Shown here: positions 23,924-37,400 of the stretch, piece after piece | Layout of the letters: each line of letters starts with the position of its first letter | How positions within the stretch are numbered: the stretch's first letter is position 1 | Made by a program: the position numbers and the translations under genes | Notes under the pieces: generated by a model | The model's database searches: none | The model's input: the letters and a program-made list of their open reading frames with translations, nothing else | What the model was told of the DNA's origin: nothing | NCBI RefSeq assembly: GCF_018812025.1 | Contig: NC_063052.1 | Span: 20,290,914-20,354,913 of the forward strand | Direction: 5' to 3' | DNA: 64,000 bases | Origin: Megalobrama amblycephala | Taxonomy: Eukaryota > Chordata > Actinopteri > Cypriniformes > Xenocyprididae

Positions 23924-26886
23924 TCATACCGAGAGGACCCGAGCTTGTAAGGTCGGGACGTCCAAATGATAAAATCTGACAAAAGTGGACGGCGAGGACC
24001 AGCCGGCCGCCTCACAGATGTCTTTAATCGAAACTCCACTAGACCAGGCCCAAGAGGAAGCCATTCCTCTAGTAGAGTGAGCTCTAACTCCTATGGGGCA
24101 GTCGAGGCCCATAGAGGAGTAACAAAGAGCAATAGCGTCGACTATCCAACGCGAAAGACGTTGCTTTGAGACCGAAGACCCCTTGGTGCGGCCACCAAAG
24201 CAGATAAAGAGCTGATCAGATTGCCGAAAAGGCTGTGATCGATCAACGTAGGTCCTTAATGCCCTGACAGGGCAGAGTAGTTCCAACTCTTGCTCGTCTG
24301 ACGAGGGAGGAAGCGCTGAGAGGGAAATAACCTGTGCTCTGAATGGAGTCGAGAGCACCTTAGGGACATAGCCATGCCTAGGTTTCAAAACGACTTTGGA
24401 GTCGTTGGGCCCGAACTCAAGGCATGCAGGGCTCACGGAGAGGGCCTGCAAGTCACCAACTCGCTTAACCGATGCTAGTGCAAGTAGCAGAGCGGTTTTG
24501 AGTGTCAGGGGCCTGAGGTCAGCTGAACGCAGTGGCTCAAAGGGAGGCCCTTTAAGAGCTCTGAGGACCAAAGAGAGGTCCCAGGTGGGAACAGTGAGAG
24601 GACGAGGAGGATTTAATCGCCTAGAACCTCCCAAGAAACGCACCACAAGGTTGTTTCGTCCCACTGACTGGCCAGCGATAGGAGCGTGAAACGCTGCAAT
24701 GGCTGCTACGTAAACTTTGAGCATTGAAGGGGTGCGACCCAGATTCAAACGCTCCTGGAGAAAAGACAGTATTGGAGATACGTCACACTCCACCGGGTCT
24801 ATGTTGCGTGTAGAACACCAGTCAACAAAGACCGACCATTTCTGGGCGTAGAGGCGTCTCGTGGACGGAGCTCTTGCCTGAGAAATGGTATTCAGCACGT
24901 CCCCGGGGAGGTTAGCAGGCTCCCGTCGAGGGACCAGAGGTGCAGAGCCCAGAGTTCTGGCTGGGGATGCCAAATCGTCCTGTTCGCCTGAGAGAGGAGG
25001 TCCCGTCTCAGGGGGAAAAGCGTAAAGGAGGGTGCTGGGCCAGACATGGGCCAGCGCATCTTCCTCCTTCGAGAAATAAATTGGGCAGTGAGAGTTGCCT
25101 TCTGAAGCGAAGAGGTCTACCTCTGCCTTTCCGAAGAACTCCCAGATCATGAGAACCGTCTGGGGGTGGAGCATCCACTCGTCTGAGGGGACATTGCTCC
25201 GAGATAGCATGTCTGCTCCCAAGTTTGTTCTCCCGGGTATGTGAGTCGCCCTGAGCGACTGAAACCTCGGTGATGCCCATTCCAGAAGACGCTTCGCCAG
25301 AGCGCATAAGTGGCTGGACGAAAGACCGCCCTGGTGATTTATGTATGACACCACTGTCATGCTGTCCGACTGGACTAAGACGTGGCGCCCTGTCAGGTGT
25401 GCCTGGAACGCATGAAGGGCTCGAATCACTGCCAACATCTCGAGGCAGTTGATGTGCAGATGGCATTCCTCGTGAGACCACGAGCCGAAGGCCGGTCTGC
25501 CCTCGCAAAGAGCGCCCCAACCTGTGTTGGACGCATCCGTTGAGAGCACCGTCCTTCTGGACACCGCCTGTAGGGGTACCCCTTGGCTGAACCATACAGG
25601 GTTCATCCAGGGTTTCAGAGCTGCCAAACAGGCCTGATTGACCCTGAGACGCAGGCGGCCGTGCCGCCAGGCGTGAGGAGGGACCCGGAACATCAACCAG
25701 TACTGCAGAGGCCGCATCCGAAGAAGGCCGAGCTGCAGAACCGGGGAGGCGGAAGCCATCAGCCCTAGCATCCTCTGGAAAAACTTCAGAGGGAAATAGG
25801 CTCTGTTCCTGACCGATGCCGCGAGTTGCTGAATGGCCAGAGCGTGCTCTGGAGATACTACAGCCGTCATACGGACTGAGTCGAAAACTGCACCCAGGAA
25901 CGTTATACGCTGGCTGGGGAGCAGTGAGCTCTTGGCAAAGTTGACCCTGAGACCCAGGCACTCCAAGTGGCTGAGTAACACGGATCTGTGATGCTCCAGC
26001 TCGGCTCGTGACTGGGCTAGGATGAGCCAGTCGTCGAGGTAATTGAGAACCCGGATTCCCATCTGTCTCAGTGGGGAAAGCGCCGCGTTCATGCACTTGG
26101 TAAAAGTGCGAGGAGCTAGGGACAGTCCGAATGGAAGGACCATATATTGGTAAGCCACACCCTCGAACGTGAATCTCAAGAATCGCCTGTGATGGGGGCT
26201 ATCTGGATGTGAAAGTATGCATCTTTCAGGTCCAGCGAGCAGAACCAGTCCCCGGGGCAAACCTGCGCGAGGATCTGCTTCAGCGTTAGCATCTTGAACT
26301 TCCGTCTCATGAGGGAGAGGTTCAAGAGCCTGAGATCTAAGATGGGTCTGAGACCGCCATCTTTTTTGGGAACTAGAAAATAACGGCTGTAGAACCCCGA
26401 ATTGCTCTCTGAAGGGGAGACTATTTCTATAGCTCCTTTCCTCAGAAGAGACATGACTTCGGCTCGGAGGACATGAACGTCGTCCGTGTTGACTGAAGTC
26501 TGAAGCACCCCGCTGAAGCGCGGGGGCCTTCGGGCGAACTGAAGCGAGTAGCCTCGAGTTATGGTTCCCAGAACCCAGCTTGACACTCCGGGGATGGCCC
26601 GCCAGGCCTCGGCCCACGTGACAAGGGGCTGAATGGTATCGGGTGACGGGCCGCCAATCGGGGGCCCGTGCACCGGGGAGAGTGGAAGAGGAACTTCGCT
26701 CTTTCTTAGAGAAGGTAGAATATTCATAGTGTTCGCCATAAGAATAGCGTTTTGCATGGACGCAGCACTGGGCCCAGTTAGTACAACACTGAACATATCT
26801 CCCACGCCCGGAGCTGAACGAGGCGGAGGGGGGGTGGAACGAAAGAGCTTTTGGGGTGGTCCGGCCGTGGCGAGACTTTGCCCCAT
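23924..26886 (-). pseudogene. DIRS pol: reverse transcriptase, RNase H and tyrosine recombinase
   Basis: The frame opens at 26,886 (MGQSLATAGPP), about 20 nt after the gag stop. It carries the first reverse-transcriptase blocks (VPKKDGGLRPILDLRLLN, FCSLDLKDAYFHI). A frameshift near 26,180-26,210 moves it to the 897-codon frame ending at 23,924. That frame has MVLPFGLSLAPRTFTK, the catalytic YLDD (about residue 193), an RNase H region (LSTDASNTGWGALCEG), and a C-terminal tyrosine recombinase with catalytic Arg (VKRVGDL), HSTRG and the final Tyr (FYHLD). The spacer between RNase H and recombinase looks shortened after LLYAFPP. It acts in cDNA synthesis and circle integration. The first ~130 residues of the 897-codon frame are out-of-frame readthrough. 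Confidence 0.9.
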
Positions 26887-26905
26887 CCTCTTCCTTCCTG
26901 AAATA

Positions 26906-28394
26906 TCAGGAGGGCTTAGGAGGCGTCGGGTCCAGCGTAATCTTAGGCCGGGGTTCCTGACGTTGCCTCGGGAAGGAGGAGCGCTTACGATGGCGCTGTT
27001 CCTTGGGTGGTGCTGCCTGAGAGGTAGAGGGGGCAGTTTTGTTCTGCTGAGCCGGCACAGACTTGGGGCGGCTGGAAGCAGACGTGGAGCTAGGGCGTTT
27101 AGGCAGGAAGTGTCGCATAGCCTGAGACGACTTTTGTGCTGCAGTAAAATGCTCCGTAAAGCACTCTACTGCTGGCCCGAAGAGACCAGAAGGAGAGACC
27201 GGGGCATCCAAAAAGGCCGTCTTGTCCATCTCCTTAATCTCGGTCAGGTTGAGCCACATATGGCGCTCAAGCACGACCAGGCTGGCCATGGATCGTCCAA
27301 TGGCCTGAGCTGTGGCCTTTGTGGCACGCAGGGCTAAGTCAGTGGCGCTGCGGAGGTCACGGAAGGCAGGTGCATCGACGCCGGACCAGAGAACGGAGGA
27401 GCTTCGCTTGAAACACCTGGAGAATAGCCATGGCGTGCAGCGCTGAGGCAGCCTGGCCCCCGGACGTATATGCTCTGCCAGCCAGGGCAGAAGTGGTCCT
27501 GCAGGGCTTGGATGGAAGGGCCCTCTTAGTTTTCCAACCCACAGCCGTGGGGGGACAGAAGTGAGCTGCCACCGCTTCGTCCAGGGGCGGTAAATGCTCG
27601 TAACCCTTCTCTTCAGAGCCATCCACAGAGGTGAGAGCTGAATAATGCGTAGTACATGGGCGGGCAGAATACGGGGCGCGCCATGACTTCGTCAGCTCGT
27701 TGTGAACCTCTGGGAAAAACGGTGCGGCGCGTTGACAAGGGGCCTGGCGGGAACCCGGCAGGAACCACTCATCGAGCCTGCTCCGTGATGGCTCCTCTGG
27801 CGGAGCCCATTCGAGGTCCAAAACCTCTACTGCTTTCGAAAGGATGCGGAAGAGCTCGGCATCCATACCCGGCTTGCAGTCAATGGGCTCCAGCGAAGGA
27901 AGGCGGGCGGGGTCAGAATCACTGGCCCAACCTTCGGATTCAGAGGCCGCGAGAGACATGACGTCATCAAGCGGCTCGTCCTCAGAACCGCCAAAAGAGA
28001 TGAGGTCGCTCGCATCTGCCGAGGGACGCAGCTCAGGGCGGGAGAACAGGACGGGGGACTGCTCTCTCGGGGGAGAGGGTGAGGCACGCGGGGAAGCCGG
28101 CGTGACGTCATCCAACTCCGTGCACTGGGCCGCTCTACCCCGCCGTCTCTTCCTAGCCGGCTCGCGGGAGGAAGAAGACGGGAGGGCGCGAGCGGCGAGA
28201 TCGCCTTCACTGAAGAAGGCGATCCGCGAGCGCAGAGAGGCGAGACTCATGTTCTCACAGTGAGAACACGAGGTCCCGGTGAGCGCGGCCTCTGCATGGG
28301 GTCTGCCCAGGCAGCCGACACACTCACCGTGACCGTCGTCGTCATGCAGAGGGGCTCTGCATGTGCCACACGAGTGGCGCGGCATTTGTAACAA
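26906..28394 (-). pseudogene. DIRS gag-like protein, frameshifted
   Basis: The start at 28,394 gives a Cys-rich head (CGTCRAPLHDDDGHGECVGC) followed by a low-complexity Ser/Pro/Asp/Glu-rich stretch. Conserved fish-DIRS gag blocks follow (ALAGRAYTSGGQAASALHAM, AILQVFQAKLL). Near 27,380-27,440 the frame shifts, and the remainder (SATDLALRATKATAQAIGRS, HMWLNLTEIKEMDKTAFLDA) lies in the frame ending at 26,906. The tail is basic. A Gag role, coating the RNA in particles, is inferred from position and family. The frameshift would truncate it. Confidence 0.85.
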
Positions 28395-28768
28395 CGCCGC
28401 CGCCGTGAAAACGGCGTTTGATGGGCTCTTTTAGAGCGGCGAGGGCCGCTAGAGCAGTGAAAACCGCTGTTGGAAAGCTCTTTTAGAGCAGCAATAAACC
28501 GCGGGAAAATCGCTCTTTTAGGCGCGCCGGATGGCGGCAGGAGACGGGCTGGCAGGCGGCCGGAAGCGGGAAGCGGGCGGCTCGAGACGGCGCTCGAGGC
28601 GGCAGTCGACGAGGGCGCCGGCGCTTCTTCCTCGGCGAGCTCAGCAGTCCGCTGCGGGAGCCTCTTCGACGGCGGCGAGAGCTTCTTTACAGGCGAGCTT
28701 CTTCCAGGCGGCGAAGGCTTCAGCCGGAGATCAGCGAGGAGCGATGTGAAGTCGTCGCTGAAGGAGAG

Positions 28769-28996
28769 AGAACTGAAATCCTATGGCGAAACGCCCACTT
28801 ATATAGCCCTAAACCCCGCCCATTTCGGCGAGAATATTCGCACGCTCTGTCGCCATAGGTCGCGCAGCTATGCCGCGCCGTCATTGGTTCAACAACTTGT
28901 CTATGAGTGAACCAATGACGATGCAGTTACACTACGTTATTGAAAAAGGCTTCAGTAACGGGGAAAAAGGAGACCTTTCCCCATACGCAGTACGAG
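28769..28996 (-). repeat. DIRS inverted terminal repeat (5' end of element)
   Basis: Matches the left inverted repeat with small differences. It includes a TATATA motif at the position where minus-strand transcription would start (AAGTGGGCGTTTCGCCATAG in reverse complement), so it probably contains the element's promoter. Confidence 0.85.
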
Positions 28997-29015
28997 TGAA
29001 GTATCGAAAGGGAAC

Positions 29016-30810
29016 TGCTGTATTCAATAACCCAGATCTCTACATCTAATATAGGGCTGTGGGCTAAGCCCTGAATATCCAATGACCCTAGAGCCCCTGA
29101 CATCCACTTCTAAACTTCCTTGTTTTTTTTTTTGTTTTTTTTTTGCTCTCCATAATGTATGAGCTCACATGCATACTTTTTTATTACCACTGTAATAACT
29201 GATTCCAATTAATTCTCATGTGAGCAAGTAAATCATGGTCACTGATTAGAGACTGGCTCATTTGTACAGCTATACACAGATCTCTGATGTGGGCAGGTGC
29301 AGACTACTGGCTACATCAGCGGAAATAGGTTTTTTAGAAAGCAATTAGCACTGACTTGACCATTTCCACAGCCTTTTTTACACACATCTCTCATTTAATG
29401 GAACATTATCATTATAATGGAAGGTCACAGTCTAGCAAGAAGAGAAGCTGATGTCGGCAAAAGGAACCAAAACTGATTTTGCTTAAAACTAGCAAAATGT
29501 GAGAAACGGGTTTGTTCGTCCTCAGTCTGCATCCGATATATACAGTACATAAACAATATTAAAAAACAAAACAAACAAAAAAAAACAATAAAAATACAAA
29601 AATTATTATCACTGTGTACTGTATATTTTAATATAAAATATTGTTTGAAGAAAATGAGTACATTTACTCAAGTATGCATTGAATTGCCCAAAAGTGACTG
29701 TAAAGACGTTTATAATATTTGAAAAGATTTCAATTGCAAACCGTAGATTTCAATTATAACCATAAAATAACCACCATTTAATAGTAATTAATCATATAAT
29801 AACATATAATAGCACAGATGGTAAAGAGAAATCCACATAATTAGTTCATCACAAGTAGATTTTCCACAAGCTGAGGTAAATAATGTAATCTGCTGACAGC
29901 CAATTACTATTTACTTCACTGCAAATATAACACAGTAAATTATTATTATTGTAATTTTAATTGTATAAGACTGCTACAGTAAATACCTGTTAATTAGTTA
30001 ATAGTAAGCTCCCTTACTATATACAGAGGAAAAGTGTAACAGACCTAGCCTTACAACTCATGTAATTTTACAGTAAAATACTGTTAAATTTATTATTTTT
30101 GGAAGTAAAAAAAAGAAAAGCCATAAACTGACATTTCTAGAATTCACTGTGTGACACTTCTCATTTGATGGCTTTTAATGTGCTAAACTGAGTGATAAAT
30201 CTCTGTTGTAAAGCTTAATATTAACCGTATTATGATAGTTGCATTGTAACAGTCACATCTCACGCACTTTACCTGGGAGCATTTTCACTGTTATTTTTTT
30301 AAATTTATTTATTTATTTATTTTATTTAAACTTCAAGTACTGAAGTAATGCGAAGAGACTGGTGGGTAAATTTCCCTTGCCACTTCCTGTGAAGTGATGT
30401 ATTGATGTTTAATTATTCCCTATGCCATCGCAGTGCCCTTCAAACTGAACATGTAAGCTCCTTTTGGATTGGAATCTCACTTAATATTGCAGAGTAAGTG
30501 AACGTGGTTGAATGAAGCACACCTCTTGTGTGCATCCTGATCAAACACAATGTGCTGTCAAATATATGGAATAGATAACGGATTGTATGAGCTTCAGAGG
30601 AGGGAAATATTTTCATGGAATAAAACCATAAATGTTTCTATTTTTCTCATACAAACTATTGTATGGTTTCTGAGCTCTTGGAATTTAGAGTTTCACAAAC
30701 AACTTTATAATTTATTTATTTATTTATTTTTGCCATTCTCCCTCTTGCCACAGTTCTACACACACCTCTGGGGCAGTTACAAGTAAACCCAGTGTGGGAT
30801 TACAAATTTA
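29016..30810. other. AT-rich spacer, no gene
   Basis: Contains T- and A-rich tracts (29,125-29,145; 29,575-29,600), TTTA runs near 30,295-30,330 and only short open frames. Nothing recognised. Confidence 0.5.
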
Positions 30811-32674
30811 ATTAAAGCTGCAAGCAGCGATGAAAGGGCCCTCGCACCCGGGCTCACCACCACCCGTTGGCCTTAGGGAAACAGTGAACAGTGGGCATCA
30901 TGCATGTAAGCGAGTGAATACAGGAGAATTATGCCAAAGTCATTTCGAAATGCCACACTTCCTGCTATCAACAGATGGTGCTTTGACCGTAACTGAATAT
31001 TGCTATGTTGATGTCTTCAGGCCAGAACTTTTATTGAACATGTGAAGTTTGGAGCAGATTGGACATTGTATGCCTGAGTTACAACAACTTCCTGTTTCTT
31101 TAGTGGCGTTAATCGCATAAATTATCACTCCGCCAAGTGTTGCATGATTTAACATGTTTCTAGCATGTTTGGTACTTCGTGGCATAATGAAATGTGAATC
31201 TGGTAGTGAATTACAGTGTAAAGCATGCCATTTCCTATTGCCAGCAGGTGGCGCTATGGCTAACTGAATATTGTCATATAGACATCTTTAGGCCAGGACT
31301 CTTATCACACATGTGAAGTTTGGAGCAGATCAGACATAGTATGCCTCAGCTGCAACAGCTTCATCGTTCATGGCGAAACATCAGACTTTGTCAGGCCGCC
31401 ACAGACACGCCCTTCAGCGAAAACTCAAGATCTTTGATATTTATCATTGCTAAGGTCTTAAGATTAGACTGATAACATTTGATGTTGATCTGGTTAAATC
31501 TCTATGAGGAGTTAATCACAGTATAAAACATGACATTTCCTGTTGACTGCAGGTGGCTCTATGATTGTAACTGAAGATTGTTATGAAGATGTCCTCAGGC
31601 CAGGACTCTAATAAAACATGTGAAGTTTGGGGCAGATCGGACATTGTTTGTCTGAGTTACAACAACTTCCTTTTTCATGGCGAAACAACAGACTTTGTCA
31701 TGCCGCCACGGACACGCCCTTCAGTGAAAACTCTAGATCTTCGCAATTTAACGTCACAAAGGCCTTTAGATTAGACTGACCAAAAATAACATTGATCTGA
31801 TTAAATCTCTAGGAGGAGTTAATCACAGTGTAAAACATGTCATTTCCTGTTGCCCCCAGGTGGCGCTATGACTGTAACTGAATATTGTCATAAAGATGTC
31901 TTCAGGTCAGGACTCTAATAAAACATGTGAAGTTTGGGGCAGATCAGACATTGTATGCCCTGCCTTACAACAACTTAATGTTTCATGGCGAAACATCGAA
32001 CTTTGACAGGCCGCCACGGACACGCTTTTCAGCGAAAACTCTAGATCTTCGCAATTTAACATCTCAAAGGCCTTTAGATTAGACTGACCAAATATGATGT
32101 TGATCTGATTAAAGCTCTAGGAGGAGTTCATTAAAGTACAACATCTGGAAATGGCAAAAACTGCACAAATTTTGCAAAGAAAATTCAAAATATCTGACTT
32201 CCTGTTGGTTTTCAGGTTTCACTCCAAGACACTTTTTTGTAGGTATTGGGCTGTTAGATGTGTGTACCAAATTTCATACCTGTACGTGAAATGTAGTGTC
32301 AGGGGCACTTTGTTGAATTTTTTTAGGTGGCGCTATCGAGCCATTTTGCCACACTTAATTCTGAAACCCATATCAGACGTAAATTTTCACCACTCCTGAC
32401 GCATCTGCAAAGTTTCATGAGTTTTCGAGTATGTTTCGGCCCTCAAAAAAGTGATTCACCTTACATGGCGAAATATCAGACTTTGTCGGTCACCACGGAC
32501 ACGCCCTTCAACGAAAACTCAAGATCTTTGCAATTTAACATCTCAAAGGCCTTAAGATTAGACTGGCCATATATGATGTTGATCTGGTTTAATCTCTATG
32601 AGGAGTTTATCACAGTGTAAAACATGTCATTTCCTGTTGCCCCCAGGTGGCGCTATGACTGTAACTGAATATTG

Positions 32675-33860
32675 GGTCCCACTTTATATTAAGTGTCCCT
32701 TATACCTGTGAACTTACATGGTAACTAGATGTGTATGTAGCATGTAACCACAGTGTAAGTACACATTGGTACATAGTATCTACAGCTCTAATACTGGTGT
32801 AACTACACACATGTAACAACCCACTGAATAGAATGTGTAAGTACAAATGTGTAACAGGTCATTGGTAACAACACTTTTTTTCACTTCAGAAAGTACACAT
32901 GTGTAACAAGAATTATGTAACTACATTTTGAAACAACAATATGTACTTGCACAAGTTTTTACACTTCCACACGGAGACTTCAATACTGCAGTTACCAGTT
33001 TGGAATAGCCTGAAAATGTATGGAAATCATGATGATTCCTATGTACATACCATGTATTTATGAACACTGAATTAGAATTAGACTGGCAGTGCTAATGCTG
33101 AATTAGAAAGTTTCACCTTGTGATACCAGTGTACTTACATGGTAAATCCTCAGGAACTGTCCACTTAATATAAAGTGTAAAATGGTCACAATTTACTGTG
33201 TAATATGTAAAACCTAATCCTCTGTGCCACACTTTAATAACAGTGTACTTACATGGTAACACTGCAGGAACTGTCCACTTAATATAAAGTTTAAAATGGT
33301 CACAATTTACTGTGTAATATGTAAAACCTAATCGTCTGTGCCACACTTTAATAACAGTGTACTTGCAGGGTAACACTGCAGGAACTGTCCACTTAATATA
33401 AAGTGTAAAATGGTCACATTTTACTGTGTAATATGTAAAACAAACTTCTCTGCAACACTTAAATAACAGTGTACTTGCATGGTAACACTGCAGGAACTGT
33501 CCACTTAATATAAAGTGTAAAATGGTCAATTTACTGTGTAATATGTAAAACCTAATCCTCTGTGCCACACTTTAATAACAGTGTACTTGCATGGTAACAC
33601 TGCAGGAACTGTCCACTTAATATAAAGTGTAAAATGGTCACAATTTACCATGTAATATGTAAAACAAACCTCTCTGCAACACTTAAATAACAGTGTACTT
33701 ACATGGTAAATCCTCAGGAACTGTCCACTCAATATAAAGTGTAAAATGGTCAATTTACTGTGTAATATGTAAAACCTAATCCTCTGTGCCACACTTTAAT
33801 AACAGTGTACTTATATGGCAACACTGCAGGAACTGTCCACTTAATATAAAGTGTAATTGT
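32675..33860 (+). repeat. Left terminal inverted repeat of the Merlin element
   Basis: The first ~440 bp (to about 33,115) are nearly identical to the reverse complement of 57,630-58,070. The arm then runs into seven tandem copies of a 112-114 bp unit starting CAGTGTACTT at 33,127, 33,241, 33,355, 33,467, 33,579, 33,691 and 33,803. Repeated binding motifs in long ends are typical of transposase-recognition zones, but that role is inferred. Confidence 0.88.
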
Positions 33861-34469
33861 TAGGGTCATTGTTGTGTGCCATCAGTGTCCTTACATGATA
33901 ATTTCATAGGAACTTCCCCCTTACATTGTGAAATGTTACATGTTAATTAAATGCCCAAGTATTAAACCTTGATTGTTTCTCAGTATGTAAAGTATAGAGG
34001 ACTGCAAAAAATGAGAAAAGAATGCAATACAGCTAAACAATGTTTATTAACATATTACACTCAACAGTGTAACAGATTCTAAAGTAAAACTTTAGAAGTA
34101 TACCTGCAGTATAGAAGTACAGAAGAAAGTATACCTGCAGCTGGGTTACCATTAAAACAGCATAGGGGCCTTTAGACTGCCTAAAATAAAAATAAAAAAT
34201 AAAAAACAAAAAAGAGAAATAGAAAAACTCTGCTATTGTGAATCTAAATATGCTTTTAACATACTGACATTGTTGGAAATGAAATACATTATACATTATC
34301 AAATAAGAAAAAGAAAAAAAAGGCTTGTACAACTAAATTGTATATCATCAACCAAAACTGGGAACTCAATGTGAATTACATCCAAAGTAAACTGACATGA
34401 ATTACAACATTTACCTTAAACCAACATCTAAACATAATGAAATAAGCAGCTTGGAGGTTTTGTGTCTCT

Positions 34470-37400
34470 CTATCTCAACTTATATGTTATTGGTAGTAGT
34501 TTACGCTCTTTTTTGGCATTTTCTATGGCAGATCTGATGTCTGTTGTCAGTGACTGAAGGCACCGCTTTGCAAAGTCGAAGAGTTTCTCCTCCTTAGCTC
34601 TGAACTTCGGGATGTTTCGGTAAAACTCTGGATCAACAAGCTGTATTTCAGCCACAACAGCTGTTAATGCGAGTGTATTTCGGTCAACCCCAACTTTGGT
34701 GCATGCCTTACTGATGCTCCCTTCTTTGTTGAAGGCACGAAAAACTTTATGGTACCGCTTCAGTACATCGTCTGGGGTTGTTGCTGTAGAAAGATCAAAG
34801 CTTCTTAAGACAAAAAAAAAACAAACAAACAAAAAAAAACCTCCCAAAAAAACAAGACTTGTATCAAATAGATCAAATGTTCAAATGCATAGACCACTCA
34901 AACATCAAATATTGTTATTGGTGCTTGTAACACTAAAGGCACCAGGAACTACTCTTGAACGGCTAGCAAAATTTTTTGAATATAAAAATAAGAAAGAAAC
35001 AGTTTTGCTTCCAAAGCCACTACCTTCTATTTACACTTCAACTCAATAAATGCATCAACACTAGAGGTCAACCGATATGTTATTTTTTTGGGACGATACC
35101 AGTAGCACTTTTAGTTAAGCAGACCAATAACCTATATTTGGTTTGTTATATTAAGTGCACATCAACAGAATTATAAGATACAAAAACAGGATATGTGCTT
35201 ACCACGTGAGCTGTGTTTGGCAGATTTTGACCTGCTAGCACTCTTTGTCTTCTTTTTATGTCCTCTTTTCTTCTTCCGAGGAATGTCACTATCAGGTGAC
35301 TCTGAAGAGGAGGAAGAAATCAGGGACTCCTCATCAGTGTCACTGGTGCTGCATTCAGTGCTCGTGTCCAAGATTTTCTTTACTTGCTTTTTTGCACCTC
35401 TGTCTAAGGAAACAATAACACATTTAGTTACATAAAAAGGTACACAGGTTTAGGGTGGCCACACACTAGATGATTTTTAAATCTTAACTGATTTTAAAAC
35501 CATGGGAGACCACAGACATGAATACACTTTCAACCAATTTTTAGCCTTATAATCCCCTGAATGCACACACTAGACAATTCGCCCAGACCGCGAGACCACA
35601 CATTTGTTGACTGGAAGAACGATTTCAGTGACATGAGATCTTACAGAGACTCAAACGTGACTAGAGAAGGAAAACAAATGGAGAACAATCGATGTCGTCA
35701 GCTGGCTCTCCTGGCATGCATTTTGTTTCACAGTAAAAAACTAGGTATAAAAAATAATATGAATAAGAAAAAAATATATCTTTCTCAGTACTCTGCTTTC
35801 GTGACATATTTGTGGCTGCCAAGTTTCAGCTATAGAAGCACGCAACATCCGGTAGGTGCTGCTTGCTCACTCTCATTGGCTATCGGAGGTATCACGTCAG
35901 AGGCTGCCCTATCAAAAGTCAAAAATATCAAACATGTTTAATATTTACAATTTGACTTTGGGGACACTTCATTGGAAGCAGTTAAATAATTGTAATGACA
36001 CCACACAACAGAGCATTTTTGGACAAAAAATTGACAAAAAAGCAGTTTAGGATTGATGTGGAAGTTTAGAAATCAGTTTCTTCTGTAATTGTTAAATTAT
36101 GTAATAAAATAAGTTGATAGAGCAAAACAGATATATGTTTCTTACTTGAGAGTTTTAGGACCATCTGACAGAGAAAATCTCGTTCTTCTTCAAGTGCCTT
36201 TATTGACTGGGCCATGAACATCAGCTTGTCTTTTTCTGCCAAGGAGGAAGTCTCATTATCTTGTCCTTTAAAAACAATGTAAGATCATCACCAGGATATA
36301 AGTAAGTAAGATAAGTAATAGAAGAGCAGCTGTATCACAGCTTTTCATATGGTCAAACAGTAAAACACTTTCTTCTATTTTAAACTTTATGTACTGCAAT
36401 ACAATGGATTTCCCTTGTGTAATATGGCCTAAGGGTGTCATCAGTGCTAGACTAAGTATTTATATTCCCATATATGCTCAGTGGAACAAGAGTGTGATTG
36501 GCTGTTGTAGTTTTGGTTAAAGGGTTGCAGATGAAAATGTGCTTGCACAGAATGAAAGTTGCTCCCTAACGAGCTGACTTTTTAAAAAATAATTAATTAA
36601 AATAATTTAATATTTTTTTTATAAGAATTCTTGTCCTGGTAGGTTTTTAGTATATTACCCAACCCTAGAAGCGAACACAGAACACAGAAGTTTTCACATG
36701 ATTTGAAACAAGTTAGCTTCTCATGTCAATCACAGTAACCAAGAGGAGACTACATCTGGCTCACGTGACCATGATCTAAAATTCAAAATACATACAACCT
36801 GTTTAATTTCCCAGTAAGTGAATATAAACTCACCTGGTTCTGGAGTTGCCACTGCAACAACAGAAAGGTCATTGTCGCCATCTTTTCCATGGTGTTCTTC
36901 ATCTATATGCTGGGCCACATCAGCTTGGTCTGTAAAAATATAAAAGGAAATTGTTAATGTTCCTGTCTGACAAATGAAGCCAAACTACAGCAACACTGAA
37001 GCAGGGACATTCTAAAACACTTATTGTGAAAAGGCTTAACCTGGCTCGGTGTTCCAAAAATATGTTAACTTTACACTATAATCAATTATCATCAAATTTC
37101 TCTCTGACATTTTCTTTCATTAACACTTTCACCGGTGTAATGTATTGTTGGTTAAATATAGTCAAGAAAATCTAAATTGAAGTATGGACTTTACCTAAGA
37201 ATTTATTTCCTCCACTGAGGCTCATTATAAGGAAAAAGTTTAATTTGGCATAATACACCAAAAGTACGATCAAAGATCACCATATTGCTTCACACATCTG
37301 TTGTTATGAGGTCTCACCCATCTTAAAAATCTGTGGTCAAATTTGCTAATCACTGATTGCAGTTTTGGGGCATTAAGCCATTTAAGCTTTTTCACCCCTT

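Larger units (their letters stand above)
23336..29015 (-). mobile_element. DIRS-type tyrosine-recombinase retrotransposon, nearly complete
   Basis: It contains, on the minus strand, gag, reverse transcriptase, RNase H and a tyrosine recombinase, bounded by inverted terminal repeats (23,387-23,607 and 28,769-28,996). An internal complementary region at 23,661-23,751 lies near the 3' end. Both outer ends carry the trinucleotide AAC (23,336-23,338 and 29,013-29,015) and there is no longer target duplication, as expected for integration of a circular DNA by a tyrosine recombinase. Gag and pol each have a frameshift, so this copy is probably not autonomous now. Confidence 0.92.

Noticed and set aside
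24940..25152. Plus-strand open frames across the DIRS element (also 26,633-27,337 and 27,844-28,263)
   Set aside because: They are antisense to gag and pol with arginine-rich, low-complexity products. No independent support.
25008..26096. 362-codon minus-strand open frame
   Set aside because: It overlaps the DIRS pol frame in another register and has no domain. It is a compositional shadow of GC-rich coding sequence.
33113..33792. 151- and 88-codon repetitive minus-strand frames
   Set aside because: They are translations of the tandem array in the Merlin end, not genes.
33113..33860. Regularly spaced repeats resembling a CRISPR array
   Set aside because: The units are 112-114 bp tandem copies without unique spacers, in a eukaryotic transposon end.
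34033..34332. 99-codon hydrophobic frame
   Set aside because: AT-rich, Phe/Tyr-rich chance frame next to the Merlin end, with no family resemblance.
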